A DNA stretch of 64,000 nt from Mytilus galloprovincialis (lineage: Eukaryota; Mollusca; Bivalvia; Mytilida; Mytilidae), in the NCBI RefSeq assembly GCF_965363235.1, contig NC_134844.1:90854664-90918663 (forward strand), written 5' to 3'. The position numbers and the translations under genes are program-made. A model generated the notes under the pieces. It was given only the letters and a program-made list of their open reading frames with translations, was not told the origin of the DNA and searched no databases. Positions 1 to 9,934 of this stretch are shown piece by piece (positions within the stretch are counted from its first letter, which is position 1; each line of letters begins with the position of its first letter).

Positions 1-780
1 GGGATTGACCCTGTACATGTATGTCATTCAAATCTTCTTGAAATGACGAACAGGAATATTATATGGTTTAGGGGTGGTGATCCAGACCATTTCAAAAAGG
101 GGGATGGGGATGACCCCCATGGACTTTCCCTTTATTTCATTTGATTTGTTGTGTTGTCCCATATAATAATATATAGGCTTAAGGGGTGGGGATCTCAACC
201 GTTTACATGTTTTCAAACATGAGGGGGTGGGGTGACCCCAAGGGACTTTATCTTTATTTCATTTGATTTGTCTTGTTGTCCCTTACACTAATATATATGG
301 TTCAGGGGTGGGGATCTTGACCATTTACATGTTTTCACACTGTAGGGGTGAACAACCCCCCCCCCCAAGGGACTTCCCCTATATTACATTGGGTTTGTTT
401 ATTTTCCCATACAAGAATATATATAGTTTAGGGGTGGGGATCTCGACCGTTTACAAAATATAAGAACATTCGCAAATGGCAGGGGAGGGGGTAAACCCAG
501 AGACTAGCCCGGTATATTTCATTCAAATCAATTTGACATTATAAAAAGGAATATATATGGCTGTTTACAGGTGGGGATCTCGACAATTTTCAAGATATAA
601 GATCATTCTCAAATGACAAGGGGTGGGGCGACCCATAGAGACTAGCTTGGTATATTTCATTATACTTTACAGAGAGAAAAAATTGAGTTAAGGGGGCAGG
701 GATCTCGACTGTTCAACATTGTCAAATGACAGGGGTAGGGTGATCACTGGAGCCTTACCCTACATTTCATTTGATTTGTT
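1..780. repeat. Degenerate tandem repeat, about 120-bp unit
   Basis: About six imperfect head-to-tail units. Each starts with AGGGGTGGGGATCTCGACC, contains a G-rich 'GGGGTGGGGTGACCCC' stretch, then TTTCATTTGATTTGTT and an ATATATATGG spacer. Unit starts are near 68, 182, 304, 430, 563 and 693. Units become more diverged and less regular to the right. No coding sequence is credible here; short open frames across it follow the repeat. Confidence 0.8.
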
Positions 781-1389
781 TTTAATATCATATTCCATGT
801 TCATAATTGAAAAACCCGTTTTGTGAATCTCTTTATAATGTTCTCAAGTTAAAATCATTTTTGAAATAAAAATAAAAAAATATTTCGGTTCTTTTAGTTA
901 AACCCTCCCTTCCCTTTTCCTTTATTAAAATTATTCCGATTTCATTTCATTTTCATTAATATCAATATTCAAAAGATCGTTTTTCTCATTGGAAGAAACG
1001 AAAAAACAAATATATTTATAAGCCGCAAACTCGGAAAGGTTAAAAAGTCAATTCATGATTGAGTTTAAAAATAGAAAAATCACGTGATGATGTTCAGCTC
1101 GAAGCAATAATTTTACTTTTAAAATTGCACTGACTGGTTATTAATGTTAATACTGTTTAAGACAACACGAGTTGTCTCCCGAAAATAACAGTTCATTATC
1201 ATAACAACATTTTCTGACCTGAACAAGTCAGAATTGTCAGACACCAGGTCATCTCAAAGGCCACGCGTCCGTATTTACAGGTCACGCGCCTTCATGAAAC
1301 AGCAACAAAATCACTTGCAAAGACCTTCTTCACACGCAAAAAATATTAAAATGGCCATGAAAATACGGAGGTAATATGTATTACCTTCT
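781..1389. other. AT-rich intergenic stretch
   Basis: No open frame, RNA gene or strong repeat is visible. A segment near 1204 (ACATTTTCTGACCTGAA) resembles one near 2408 (ACATTTTCTGACTTGAA), so the sequence flanking the neighbouring TIR element may itself be an older duplicated or repeat-derived region. Confidence 0.4.
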
Positions 1390-1394
1390 GAAAA

Positions 1395-2166
1395 CAGTCA
1401 GGGGACTTACTGAAATAAGTGATTTTTAAATCACTTATTTGAGTAGCAAATTCAAGGTTTTGTCACAAATTGGGATTTTGTAGTCTTTTCAAAATTTTAA
1501 ACACATAGGTTTAAATAACATCTTTTAATTAGTAAAATTAAAAAATATGAACTTTTTGCTTCTTTTAAGTAGCAAGGTTTATGCCTTTGATGCTATCATT
1601 TACCTGAAAATTCTATTTTAGTTGAAAAAATGCTATAATAATGGCTTTACATAATGCACTAATACTTTTTAACAGATTTTTCCCAGCAGTGGGAGTATTT
1701 TTCCTGTGAAGTTCAAGGTTTCATCTTCCAGATTATGTAATAAAATTTTACTGTTCGTGGTAAAAATCTCACTGTTCGGGGGTGTTAAAATTAGTGGGGG
1801 TTATTAAAATAATGATACTTATAGAAGTGATTTTTGGGAAGGAAATTGAGGTATGGTACTTAAACAAGTGATTTTTATGTCATTATCCTAGATTCAGTAC
1901 AAAGGTCATCATCTGAAATGACCTGGTCAACCTATCAACACAGATGTTGGTTCTGATAATTTTAGAAACATAATTAGTCCCTGGATCATTAGTATTCTAT
2001 ATTTAAAGCTACAATAAAATTAAATAACTTCTTCTAGTGATTAATTTGTGCTACTTAGAAAGGTGATTATTAAAGAAAGACAACTCTAACTTCCAACCTT
2101 TGTGGAAATAATGTTACTTGAATCAGTGATTTAGAAAATCACTCATTTAAGTAAGTCCCCTGACTG
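1395..2166. mobile_element. 772-bp non-autonomous TIR DNA transposon
   Basis: The ends are perfect 16-bp inverted repeats (CAGTCAGGGGACTTAC at 1395-1410, complement at 2151-2166). They extend imperfectly to about 50 bp and contain an internal AAGTGATTT...AAATCACTT palindrome. A 5-bp direct repeat GAAAA abuts both ends (1390-1394 and 2167-2171). Further AAGTGATTTTT and AAACAAGTGATTTTTA copies lie inside, as expected for subterminal transposase-binding repeats. There is no transposase ORF. The superfamily is not assigned. Confidence 0.85.
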
Positions 2167-2171
2167 GAAAA

Positions 2172-2766
2172 TGACCACATTGACCTAGATTTTCAATAAA
2201 AAAACGTAAATAATCACTATATTTTCAATAACTTCTCGTTCGAGAAACTCCCAAAACAACGACTCTCAAACACGTGATCTCTCGCAAAAAACCACGTGAT
2301 CGTATGTGTCTTAGATCGGCGGCAAATTCAAAATATCTTCTGGTTTGACGGACTCGATGGAAAACTACGCAAAACAAAAATTGACCCGTACAGGTCAGAA
2401 TGTCAAAACATTTTCTGACTTGAAGAAGTCATTTTATTCTGACTTGTTTATGTCAGAGCTCTGACTGAATGACAGAATGACGAATTACGGAAAGACGGAA
2501 TTACGAACAAGGGTAAAACTATATGGCACCGACAACTTCATTGCGAGGCCATACACATGTATATCCCCATAACAAGTCTGTTTTTCTCGCCCGATGACGC
2601 TACGTACATTAACATGATTAAGGTATGTAAGGTGTTAATTTTTTATATAGCTGAATATATAGACTAAGTAATACCATATGCACCATACACATGATAAGCA
2701 CTAAAATAAATGTATATCATCTCTATTCTTTTGACAGAAATAAAAGAGAAGCAAAAACAGACAAAC
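2172..2766. other. Intergenic or intronic stretch without recognised genes
   Basis: It contains short CACGTGAT motifs (near 2271 and 2293) and GACTTGT/GTCAGA-rich sequence around 2400-2475. The site AAG|GTATGT near 2625 could be a plus-strand splice donor, but no exon could be supported. If the minus-strand gene to the right continues, this is part of its intron. Confidence 0.35.
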
Positions 2767-3258
2767 CTGATTCTAAGTTGGAAGGTCTGTGTGTCAAAAT
2801 AAATGTAATAGTGCCATGAATTAGACTTGGTACATCAGGGTGTTGCAAGGTGATTTGTTGAAAATTGTCACATAAATATTTTGTGAGTGATGATCTCTGC
2901 TCCTCAGTCAAATTCCTAGTTTCATCATTGTAGTCCTCACAACTATCCAAGGGATCTCCTATTTTTGGCATTAATTTAATGTTTTTTGAACAATTTTGAA
3001 TATATTTCAAAATATCTAGATGCATATTGCTTATATCCAGCATTAATTTTGAAAAGTCACCTTTAGTAAATTTCTCTCCTTGCTCTGACGTATCTTTGGG
3101 ACAACATAGAAAGGTTTTTGTGTTGTTTGTCCTTTGTTGATGAGTTTCATCAATCTTTTGAACATTAATTGATTTTGTTTCAGAATTGTCTCTTCTTTCA
3201 GGGGGGTTCCTTTTTATGTGAATTTCTGATGATTTCTTCTCTACAAATAAATTTAGAT
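2767..3258 (-). CDS. Unknown protein, predicted exon 2 (partial gene)
   Basis: This is an open minus-strand stretch of 492 nt. It is bounded by an acceptor (pyrimidine-rich tract then CTAAAG at about 3259-3285) and a donor CAG|GTTTGT (2766-2761). It enters in phase 1 from the proposed exon 1 and leaves in phase 1, so more exons should lie below 2761, perhaps outside the window. The translation is hydrophilic, rich in Glu, Lys and Asn, then more hydrophobic and helical at its C-terminal end (SNMHLDILKYIQNC, then SLTKYLCDNFQQ and PSLIHGTITFILTHRP). I do not recognise a domain. Open length, splice sites and phase agreement support coding status; the composition also resembles a real acidic or basic linker followed by a small helical domain. 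It could still be a pseudogene or a retained open stretch. Confidence 0.5.
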
Positions 3259-3995
3259 CTTTAGATAAAGTAAAATTGGAAAAAAAATCAAACTATTTAT
3301 AAATGTAAAATGGAACAAACATTAGTATGATTGTTCATGTTGTTATGACTTGATGTAGATCTTTAGAAGTCTTATGTTTAATAGTGATGTTGGGTTTCCT
3401 CTCTCATTCATTTAAACTCGCATACAAATTTATACATGTTATAGATAACACTTACAAGTTACATCCTTATATTCTGATCATAATGCAAATCATCTGAGAA
3501 AATAAAATATTTTTGAAGTCCAGCATAAAATAAAATGTGAAGTATATCAACAGAATTTGTGAGAAAGTTTTTAAAATTTAAAAATTTTCCGATAATAAAA
3601 ATAATGCAATGTTCATTTCTGTAATCTGAATGTTATTCTTCTCTTGTATGATTTTTTTCATAATGTTGTGCTTCAACATATAGATTTGAAAACAATACAT
3701 TTATTTTAGTATTTCTGTTCTTTACCCTGTAAATGGTACAATGTACATGTATATTATAACACAATTTCCTCCATACATTGACATACAAATAATAGGTTTT
3801 TTTTATTAAGAGGTTAACACTGTAAGCTGTACATGTAGGACTGTTCTTTCCTGAGGACCTCAAGAATATACATGTATTATTTAGGTGTACACACATTTTA
3901 AGATCAATTTGTACAGTCAATTTTCAGCTCTTTCATTTCAAAGATTAGTGCAAGAATACTTTAAAATAGACCAAATTCTTTTGTCACTATAATGT

Positions 3996-4110
3996 ATATA
4001 TTTACTAATTTACATTTGCTTTTTATTGATTTTGCTATTTTCTAATTATTTTTTTTTAAATTAGAAAATAGCAAAATCAATAAAAAGCAAATGTAAATTA
4101 GTAAATATAT
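3996..4110. repeat. Near-perfect 52-bp palindrome, 11-nt loop
   Basis: Arm 3996-4047 is the exact reverse complement of 4059-4110, with the T/A-rich loop TATTTTTTTTT between them. The arms are AT-rich (for example TTTACTAATTTACATTTGC). No flanking duplication was recognised. It may be a foldback MITE or a recent palindromic duplication. Confidence 0.85.
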
Positions 4111-4875
4111 GCATGATAGGAACAGAAGAATTCGGTCTAACTTTAAAGTTCATATCAAACTACATATATACATTCTCATATCATTTACACTACCTTCAAG
4201 GCTATTTCTATTACTTTCTTCTGCATGACCATTGCCATGAAAGTTGCTTGTGGAAAGTATGCAGAGGTCACAATTTTTCACATTCACATTGTTGTCATTT
4301 GTCACTGTACATGTACAATTTATAGCCTCTGAAAAAATTTTCCATACTGTAGTATTATCATTTACATTTATTTTACATACCTAGTACGCACATACATGTA
4401 TTTTGAACATAGGCTAGCTTAATATATTAAATATAAACTTAACCGTGACACTAAAAAATCCATGGACATTGATGGAGGTCCACAAATAGTAAACTTTAAA
4501 CATAAGGCTCACCTGATTTTTTTTTATTTGCATCAATGATTGTTGCACTATTTCAATACTATACACATTATCAATGTAAATGTACTGCAAAATCAGAAAT
4601 TATTGCAAGGTTTTTATTAAATTATGAAAAATGTGACAGAGCTGTAAAAGCATTAATTTGAACTCTCATTTTGAAATATTTCATATTTATCATGTTTATA
4701 AACTAAACAGGATTTTCTCAAAATCGTAAAAATTTAATCGCATTTAAATCTAAAATGACAAAATCGCAATAATAAATGCATGCAATAATTTCTGAATTTA
4801 CAGTACATCATGTTTCATGAATTAAATAAGAAAAATTGAAAAATTATCTTCCAGAGTTTAACTCCTATACTTCAA

Positions 4876-5072
4876 GGAGGGTGGTAAAGAGTTATTTTCG
4901 TGCACATGTTTTGCCATTTTCATTTCACATGCAGCCGTGCAAAAGATTCGTTATTCACCGTGTTTTACTATAATTGGTAAAAAGATCAACGTGCAAGACA
5001 TTTTTAATTGTTCACCGTGAAATGGCAATTTTATTTCGCATTCTTTCATGCAGATACCATCCCTTTAGGCCC
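4876..5072. mobile_element. Short TIR element, GGGTGGTAAAG family (copy 1)
   Basis: It begins GGAGGGTGGTAAAGAGTT and continues TTATTTTCGTGCA. It ends TGCAGATACCATCCCTTTAG, an inverted and diverged version of the start. The interior repeats GTGCA and TTCACCGTG motifs. The same family occurs at 56650-57112. Confidence 0.6.
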
Positions 5073-5411
5073 CTAATTTAATAATCAAATAAACAGCGAA
5101 GTGTCCCCACCCCCATTTTTACTCCGTGATATCGTAGCCCATTACAAAATCACCAAAAATTAGAATATATATAAAGTATATACATTGATATAAGAATACA
5201 AAATATAAGTTTACTGTGTCATTCATGTCATTGTAAAAAACAATTTTATTGAGGATAATGTTTACCTCTAATCTGCTAATGTCTCTAATACATTGTTCAC
5301 TCAGTTGTTCACATCCTTATTTATCTGTTTATAAAATTATATAGATAAAAGGTATTCTATTATAGTTTTAGACTACTTTCGCTTTCCACTTGTCCATATT
5401 TTACTTTTAGG

Positions 5412-5536
5412 TAGACCAAAAAATAATGACTTCTTGAAAGGCTATTATATTGTTTTTTCTTTGACGCCTTACATAGGAAGGCGTCAAAGCAAAAAATTAA
5501 AATAGCCTTCCAAGACGACATAATTATTTGGACCAA
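5412..5536. mobile_element. 125-bp palindromic MITE with 8-bp target duplication
   Basis: CTTTTAGG flanks both sides (5404-5411 and 5537-5544). The arms are inverted repeats: TAGACCAAA...AATAATGAC at the left against the complement of ATAATTATTTGGACCAA at the right, with a central GACGCCTT/AAGGCGTC hairpin. An 8-bp duplication would suit a hAT-like origin. A related copy lies at 18593-18684. Confidence 0.75.
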
Positions 5537-5582
5537 CTTTTAGGATGACCACGAAGTTGCTTCAAATGTCAATTTTACTTAC

Positions 5583-5730
5583 ATTGTATTCGGTCGGTAG
5601 TTATATCCTGCATTCCTTGATTGTCTATACATGTATTAGTCCATCTTGACATGTGTGGACCCTCATAGAACATCAAATTTGTTGTAATATTGTGCAGAAG
5701 TCCCCAGCGGATACAAAGGAAGGGCACCAT
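5583..5730 (-). CDS. Unknown protein, predicted exon 1 with start codon
   Basis: ATG at 5730-5728 sits in a favourable context (ACCAAGATGG) and opens a 49-codon frame that ends at the very strong donor CAAT|GTAAGT (exon end 5583). The peptide starts MVPFLCIRWGLLHN and later has GPHMSRWTNTCIDNQG. The exon ends in phase 1, and joining to the acceptor at 3259 keeps the frame open through the next 492-nt exon. The start is the most upstream ATG in the frame that I could see with this context. Function is unknown. The alternative is that the open frame is chance: 49 codons alone would be weak evidence, and the case rests on the donor and the phase match. Confidence 0.45.
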
Positions 5731-5984
5731 CTTGGTGCAAACTTGGGGCGTGTTTTATTCAATCCGGGTCTGTTCGGGGTTACACTAATGACTGGACCGA
5801 ATGACCGGAACGAATGACAGGACTAAATGAAAAATGCTAATAACTTTTTCATTTCTCAAAGGATTAATCTCAAATTTGAAATATAATAAGATTTAATCAT
5901 TTAATATATACTAGATTAAAGAAAAAAAATATATATATTTTTTTAAGAAGCTTTAGAAAACGTGACCTGACCAACGCTGATAAT

Positions 5985-6205
5985 GACAGGACCAACATCG
6001 ACATTGAGAGGGGATAGGACCTTTATCGGGACTCCGGGATTGGGTGTTTTTAAGCTCGGGATTTCGGGATTGACCCTTTCGGGATCCGGGAATTCTTTTT
6101 TTCTAATTTCGGGACCTCGGGATTTAGATTTTTTTAAATCGGGACCTCGGGATTTCGATAGTGTTTTTTAGCCGGCCGTGATTTCGGAATCAGGACCCAT
6201 CCTAC
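5985..6205. repeat. Short-motif repeat of TCGGGATTT / TCGGGACC
   Basis: About ten spaced copies of CGGGAT or CGGGAC motifs run between 6024 and 6190, followed by C-runs. This looks like a degenerate simple repeat. The short open frame across it is not protein-like. Confidence 0.6.
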
Positions 6206-6640
6206 CCCCACCCCTCCCCCCTCGACAATGCCAGGACCAAATAAAAATGCTAATATTTTTTTTTATTTTTCAAAGGAATTATCTCAGATTTGAAATATAA
6301 AATAAGATGTCACCTTTAAATACATAAATTTTATAAAAAATCCTTTATTGGTATTTATTACCAATTTAAATAATTTTATTCAATCAATTTATGCAGTAAA
6401 ATAATACATAAACTGAAGTTTTGTAAGCATACACGTGATTGTTTAACATTCAATATAGTCACTCATTGCCAGTTAAGTACATTTTATACACGAATTTTTT
6501 TTTAATATTATTTAAGGAATGAATGTAATATTTTTTTTCTGTCTATTCGAAATAAAATCAAACATGTGGTGCACACTTCAAATAGATAGAAATAAATATC
6601 ACAGTCATTCCTTATAATTCAATTCTTGAAACTTGTGCGC
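6206..6640. other. AT-rich intergenic stretch
   Basis: A copy of sequence also seen near 5820-5890 recurs at 6232-6290 (AAATGCTAATA, TTTTTCATTTCTCAAAGGA-like, ATCTCAAATTTGAAATATAA), so 5815-6310 may be an old dispersed repeat with the CGGGAT array inside it. No gene was seen. Confidence 0.4.
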
Positions 6641-6644
6641 AGAA

Positions 6645-6712
6645 CTTTAAAGCTTGTGCCCGACGCGCTAGCCTGACCACTCGACCACCTACCCTCTAGG
6701 AACAGTATATCT
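6645..6712 (-). repeat. Possible tRNA-derived SINE fragment
   Basis: Read on the minus strand, 6705-6665 gives GGTAGGTGGTCGAGTGGTC, close to a polymerase III A box in Ser/Leu-type tRNAs. No convincing B box (GGTTCGAATCC) follows, only a degenerate candidate. It could be a truncated SINE head or a chance match. Confidence 0.3.
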
Positions 6713-6874
6713 AAGTTAATCATGTTAATATATATGTTCCTGCTAACCTCTAGACAAATTTTACCAAACATTGAAATTGAATATATAAAATGAATCGATG
6801 AATTATTTTATACCTCGACTACTTACTTACCCATTGATAATTGAGATTTAACATGTAATATAGAAGCGAAATAG

Positions 6875-7654
6875 TTATCCGGTCAACCAAGGGTTCCCTA
6901 GAATCCTATCTCTCTTGGTCTCTCCATAGTCCCAAACCAATTCTGCACCTTTTGGTATATCAACTTTAGACACCAAGAAAAGTTTCTTATAACTTTGTCC
7001 TTTATCATGCACCACAGATATAAGTTTACAATTCGGAAACTGTTTCGAATGGTTGAAATATCGTGCTAAATTTTCTTCTTCCTTAAACAAATCTCCGAGC
7101 TTATTCCGATTAGCATCTAACACTAAACTCTTTACAGGATCAAATACTGCTACTGGAGGCAAATTGTTCTCTGCATATTCCTTCTCGCGATCTTTATTTT
7201 CGGATTGTGTGATCCATTGTCCTTTGTATTCTGTTAAATGAAAATTCGATGGAATATTGTAGAGAGCGAAAACGCCACATCCAACGTTCTTGTTCACAAA
7301 TTTTCTTTCATAAAATTGTCTCCCGGAAATTGATTCTGTTGCAGAATGAATTGTTTTTCTGGATATTCTAGGCAAGTCTACATAATACCCCCTTGGTTTT
7401 GTACATTCTTTAATCTTGTGTATAATTGCAAGCTTTTTGAATCTTCTATAAAATCCCGAACTTGCTTGATGATGAAGGTCTACAGCCTCAGTTCGAGCAC
7501 TTACGTATCTAAGGTAAATACGCTTTAAATCAGTACTTTTCACTGCAATGTCAGACGACTTCAGTAATTTCACAAAATCTTCAATATATGGAACAAATGC
7601 TCCAACGTCCCTTGGGTGTCGATTTGTTCCTCTTAAATTGGGATTCCTAGGCAT
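6875..7654 (-). CDS. SET-domain lysine methyltransferase-like protein, intronless
   Basis: A complete 259-residue single-exon frame. The SET domain covers about residues 113-247. VGCGVFA (124-130) opens it, LTEYKGQWIT (140-149) follows, then ARYFNHSKQFPNC (197-209) with the NHSxxxPNC-type cofactor-binding core, and IPKGAELVWDYGE (233-245) with the ELxxDYG motif of the active-site tyrosine. No post-SET cysteine cluster follows; the protein ends about 14 residues later. Residues 15-95 are basic and helical, possibly a small DNA- or histone-binding domain, and are not recognised. Family knowledge: SET proteins transfer methyl from S-adenosylmethionine to lysine, often on histones. The target here is unknown. 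The lack of introns suggests a retrocopy or an expanded intronless subfamily. No frameshift or missing core motif is visible, so it may be functional. Confidence 0.85.
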   Translation of the reverse strand: MPRNPNLRGTNRHPRDVGAFVPYIEDFVKLLKSSDIAVKSTDLKRIYLRYVSARTEAVDLHHQASSGFYRRFKKLAIIHKIKECTKPRGYYVDLPRISRKTIHSATESISGRQFYERKFVNKNVGCGVFALYNIPSNFHLTEYKGQWITQSENKDREKEYAENNLPPVAVFDPVKSLVLDANRNKLGDLFKEEENLARYFNHSKQFPNCKLISVVHDKGQSYKKLFLVSKVDIPKGAELVWDYGETKRDRILGNPWLTG

Positions 7655-7917
7655 TTAGCGTGCAGATGTACAACATTAGGGAATTCAAATTAGGCATTTC
7701 AAGTGTTATGTAACACGTAGGTTAATTGACCATGTTGACATATCAAATGTAATTTAGTAATTGTATGTTGAAAAGTTTACACAGTGCTAGCTATATAGTT
7801 TCATTGGGATAGCGGTATTTGTGAACAATTGATAAGTTCATGCATATGCTTTTCCTTTGAAAAATTATTATGATTAATACAAAGGTGGGTTTTCGACAGC
7901 ATCCCATTGGCCTTCAT
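7655..7917. other. Upstream region of the SET gene
   Basis: On the minus strand the 140 bp before the ATG contain a weak TATATAG about 140 bp upstream (near 7793). No clear initiator or splice acceptor was seen. Otherwise it is AT-rich and unremarkable. Confidence 0.3.
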
Positions 7918-8396
7918 TTAAAAGAGAAGCAGAAGATACCAAAGGGACATTCAAACTCATAAGTCGAAGACAAACCGACAAAATCATGACAAAAACGAAA
8001 AACGACGACAAGGCAAAAAGCACTACACAAAACACAACATTGAAAACTAAATTATAAAGACTAAGCCACACGAACCCCACCAAAACCAGGGGGATCGCAG
8101 CTGCTCCGGAAGGGTAAGCAGACCCTGCTCCACATGAGGCACCCGTCGTTTTACTCATGCATATATACAAATTAGGTGATCTCATATCATTTGTAACGGT
8201 CAACCAACTCGTGATGGCGTCCGTAAAATTTTCGCAGGGATTACTTCAACTTTACCACTTGGAACCCTTAGTTTAGTAGCTTCCTGGTAAGCAGCAACCC
8301 TCTATCAAGAAAATCATGATAGGAAACGCAAGCCTCTGGAATATCGTATCAACTGTGAGATATATTCTCCATATGCAGGCGCTGCTGGATAGTAAC
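7918..8396 (+). mobile_element. Dispersed mussel repeat, AAAGATACCA family (copy 1)
   Basis: It shares long stretches with 44300-44815: a GATACCA...GGGACA...CAAACTCATAA start, ACACGAACCCCACCAAAA, TGCTCCGGAAGGG, the GGTCAACCAACTCGTGATGG block, and TCTATCAAGAAAATCATGAT near the end. A fragment is inverted at 18085-18180. Two copies of different length but the same order indicate an interspersed element. Class unknown, no ORF. Confidence 0.75.
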
Positions 8397-8599
8397 TTAG
8401 AAATTGCAGTATAGAAGACAGCCTGCATAAAAGCAGACCAACTCTAAATTGATTTGGAAGCAAATATTTACCAGCGAAACTACTGTATTCTAGCACGATC
8501 AGCACAATTAAAAACAAACAAGGTTGAATGAAATAAAAAGCATGAGTTGCGTAATTTTTTATTTTTGTTTACTAAAACATGAAACAAGTCATGCAATCG

Positions 8600-8735
8600 T
8601 GAGTACTAATTTAAGAAACGGAACGAAACGAAAAGAAAATAGTTCGTTCCATATTTTAGGAAAGCACAATAACATTTCTAAAATAAGAAACGGAACTGTT
8701 TCGTTTCGTTTCGTTTGGTTTCTTGCTATAACATC
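8600..8735. repeat. Imperfect inverted repeat with GAAACGGAACGAAACG motifs
   Basis: AAGAAACGGAACGAAACGA (about 8615) recurs partly inverted as GTTTCGTTTCGTTTCG (about 8698-8713), and AAGAAACGGAAC recurs directly at about 8685. TATTTTAGGAAA / TTTCTAAAATA lies between them. It is probably a small foldback element; boundaries are unclear. Confidence 0.45.
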
Positions 8736-9010
8736 ACCCGGTTTTCTCGTTTGAGAACTTTGTGTAACCGGAGAGCCAGATTTGTCTCCAAAATTTGCAA
8801 CTGCACCAGCCGGGACCCGGCCTTGCGCAGTGGTAGAGAGATGGTTTACTTTGCCAGGGGTCCCGAGTAAAGACCAAGACTGGTACAGTGGGAATTTGTG
8901 AGGCAAGTCATTATCTACATGTTAAATATGGTGCTTCAATTGAAAAATCTACGATGAATAACAGGGAATAAATAGTTTATCATGAGTTTGATGTTGATAA
9001 TGACTCTTTA

Positions 9011-9188
9011 GCAGTGGCGGATCCAGGTGGGGGGGGGGGTTCCGGGGGTGCGCACCCCCCCCCCCCTTTATTTTTGCCGATCAATGCATTTGTATCGGGA
9101 CATATGTTTTGCACCCCCCCCCCTTTGCTCTGGGTGCCCTGGGTTAGCACCCCCCCCCCCTTTCGAAAATTCCTGCATCCGCCCCTGC
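9011..9188. mobile_element. 178-bp MITE with GCAGTGGCGGATCC ends
   Basis: The termini are inverted repeats (GCAGTGGCGGATCCAGG against the complement of GCATCCGCCCCTGC). TTTA is duplicated at 9007-9010 and 9189-9192. The interior has C-runs and G-runs (GGGGGGTTCCGGGGGTGCG). The related copy at 56389-56512 shares the GGCGGATCCAG end. Confidence 0.8.
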
Positions 9189-9244
9189 TTTAGGTTGGGA
9201 AGTGTCGTTCCCTTGACCTAGTAGATATATAACCGCCCTCCAAA

Positions 9245-9375
9245 AGCTGCGCCAGTGGTGTCTCCCTTATCTCAATTAAAGGATGGCTTACTGTGCCAGG
9301 GTTCCCGGGTGCGAACCCCGGAAGGTATATAGTGATAATTTTGGAAGACAAATCAAGATCTCCGGCTACATTTGT
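9245..9375 (+). repeat. Possible tRNA-derived short repeat
   Basis: GGTTCCCGGGTGCGAACCCCGG-like sequence (9300-9321) can form a T-arm with a B-box-like centre. Upstream TGCGCCAGTGGT and downstream GACAAATCAAGATCTCCGG have relatives at 8758-8880, partly inverted. It may be a pair of decayed SINE copies. A full tRNA cloverleaf could not be drawn, so no tRNA gene is claimed. Confidence 0.35.
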
Positions 9376-9522
9376 TTTACATTTTGTCATACTCGGACAT
9401 CCTATAGCTTACAATACGGAATGGGTTTTGCTCATTGCTGAAGGCCGTACGATGAACTATAGTTCTTTTCAACCACATCCTTTGGTCCTGGTGAACAGTT
9501 GTCTCATTGTATCTTTTTCTTA

Positions 9523-9701
9523 AGAATTGAATGCTTCTTTTTATCATTTTATTGGGGTGTAAAAGCGTGGACCGAAGCACATTTTGTATGTAGCGCGGAA
9601 GCACATTTTGTATGTAGCGCGGAAGCGCTTCATTTTAAAAATGTGCGCACGATTAACGCTTTTACACCCCTATAAAATTATAAAAAGAAGCATTCAATTC
9701 T
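9523..9701. mobile_element. 179-bp foldback MITE, TA target duplication
   Basis: The inverted arms of about 47 bp start AGAATTGAATGCTTCTTTTT and include GGGGTGTAAAAGCG. TA flanks both sides (9521-9522 and 9702-9703). Inside is a 24-bp direct duplication around GAAGCACATTTTGTATGTAG. A TA duplication and short TIRs fit a Tc1/mariner-derived MITE. Confidence 0.85.
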
Positions 9702-9934
9702 TATAATTATATTTGTATGCTACAACCATGAATTCGAATTAAGAGTTATATATAAAGCTTTTCATTTGTTTTTTCTTTGGTATTGTTTTAACATTGTTGT
9801 GGATAGCACGTGCAATAAGAGCTGTAGTATTTTATACGGAAATAAAATTTTGACATTGGAGTGCCTTAATTTGCGATTGTTGTCAGCCAATCAAAATTAC
9901 GGATTCTTATGAAACATACATGTAATGTAATTAT

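Larger units (their letters stand above)
3259..5582 (-). other. Predicted intron of the unknown minus-strand gene
   Basis: This 2.3-kb interval lies between the strong donor GTAAGT (5582-5577) and the acceptor at 3259. It holds a 52-bp-arm palindrome (3996-4110), one GGGTGGTAAAG-family element (4876-5072) and one 125-bp palindromic MITE (5412-5536). The rest (3260-3995, 4110-4870 and 5073-5403) is AT-rich with nothing recognised. Confidence 0.45.

Noticed and set aside
263..463. Plus-strand open frame over the left-hand tandem repeat
   Set aside because: The peptide repeats with the DNA unit and has no coding signal.
1190..2440. Possible LTR pair from similar segments at about 1204 and 2408
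   Set aside because: The similarity is only some 25-30 bp and imperfect, with no LTR ends; more likely local duplication.
9295..9325. tRNA gene suggested by a T-arm-like GGTTCCCGGGTGCGAACC
   Set aside because: No acceptor, D or anticodon arms could be paired; at most a decayed tRNA-derived repeat.
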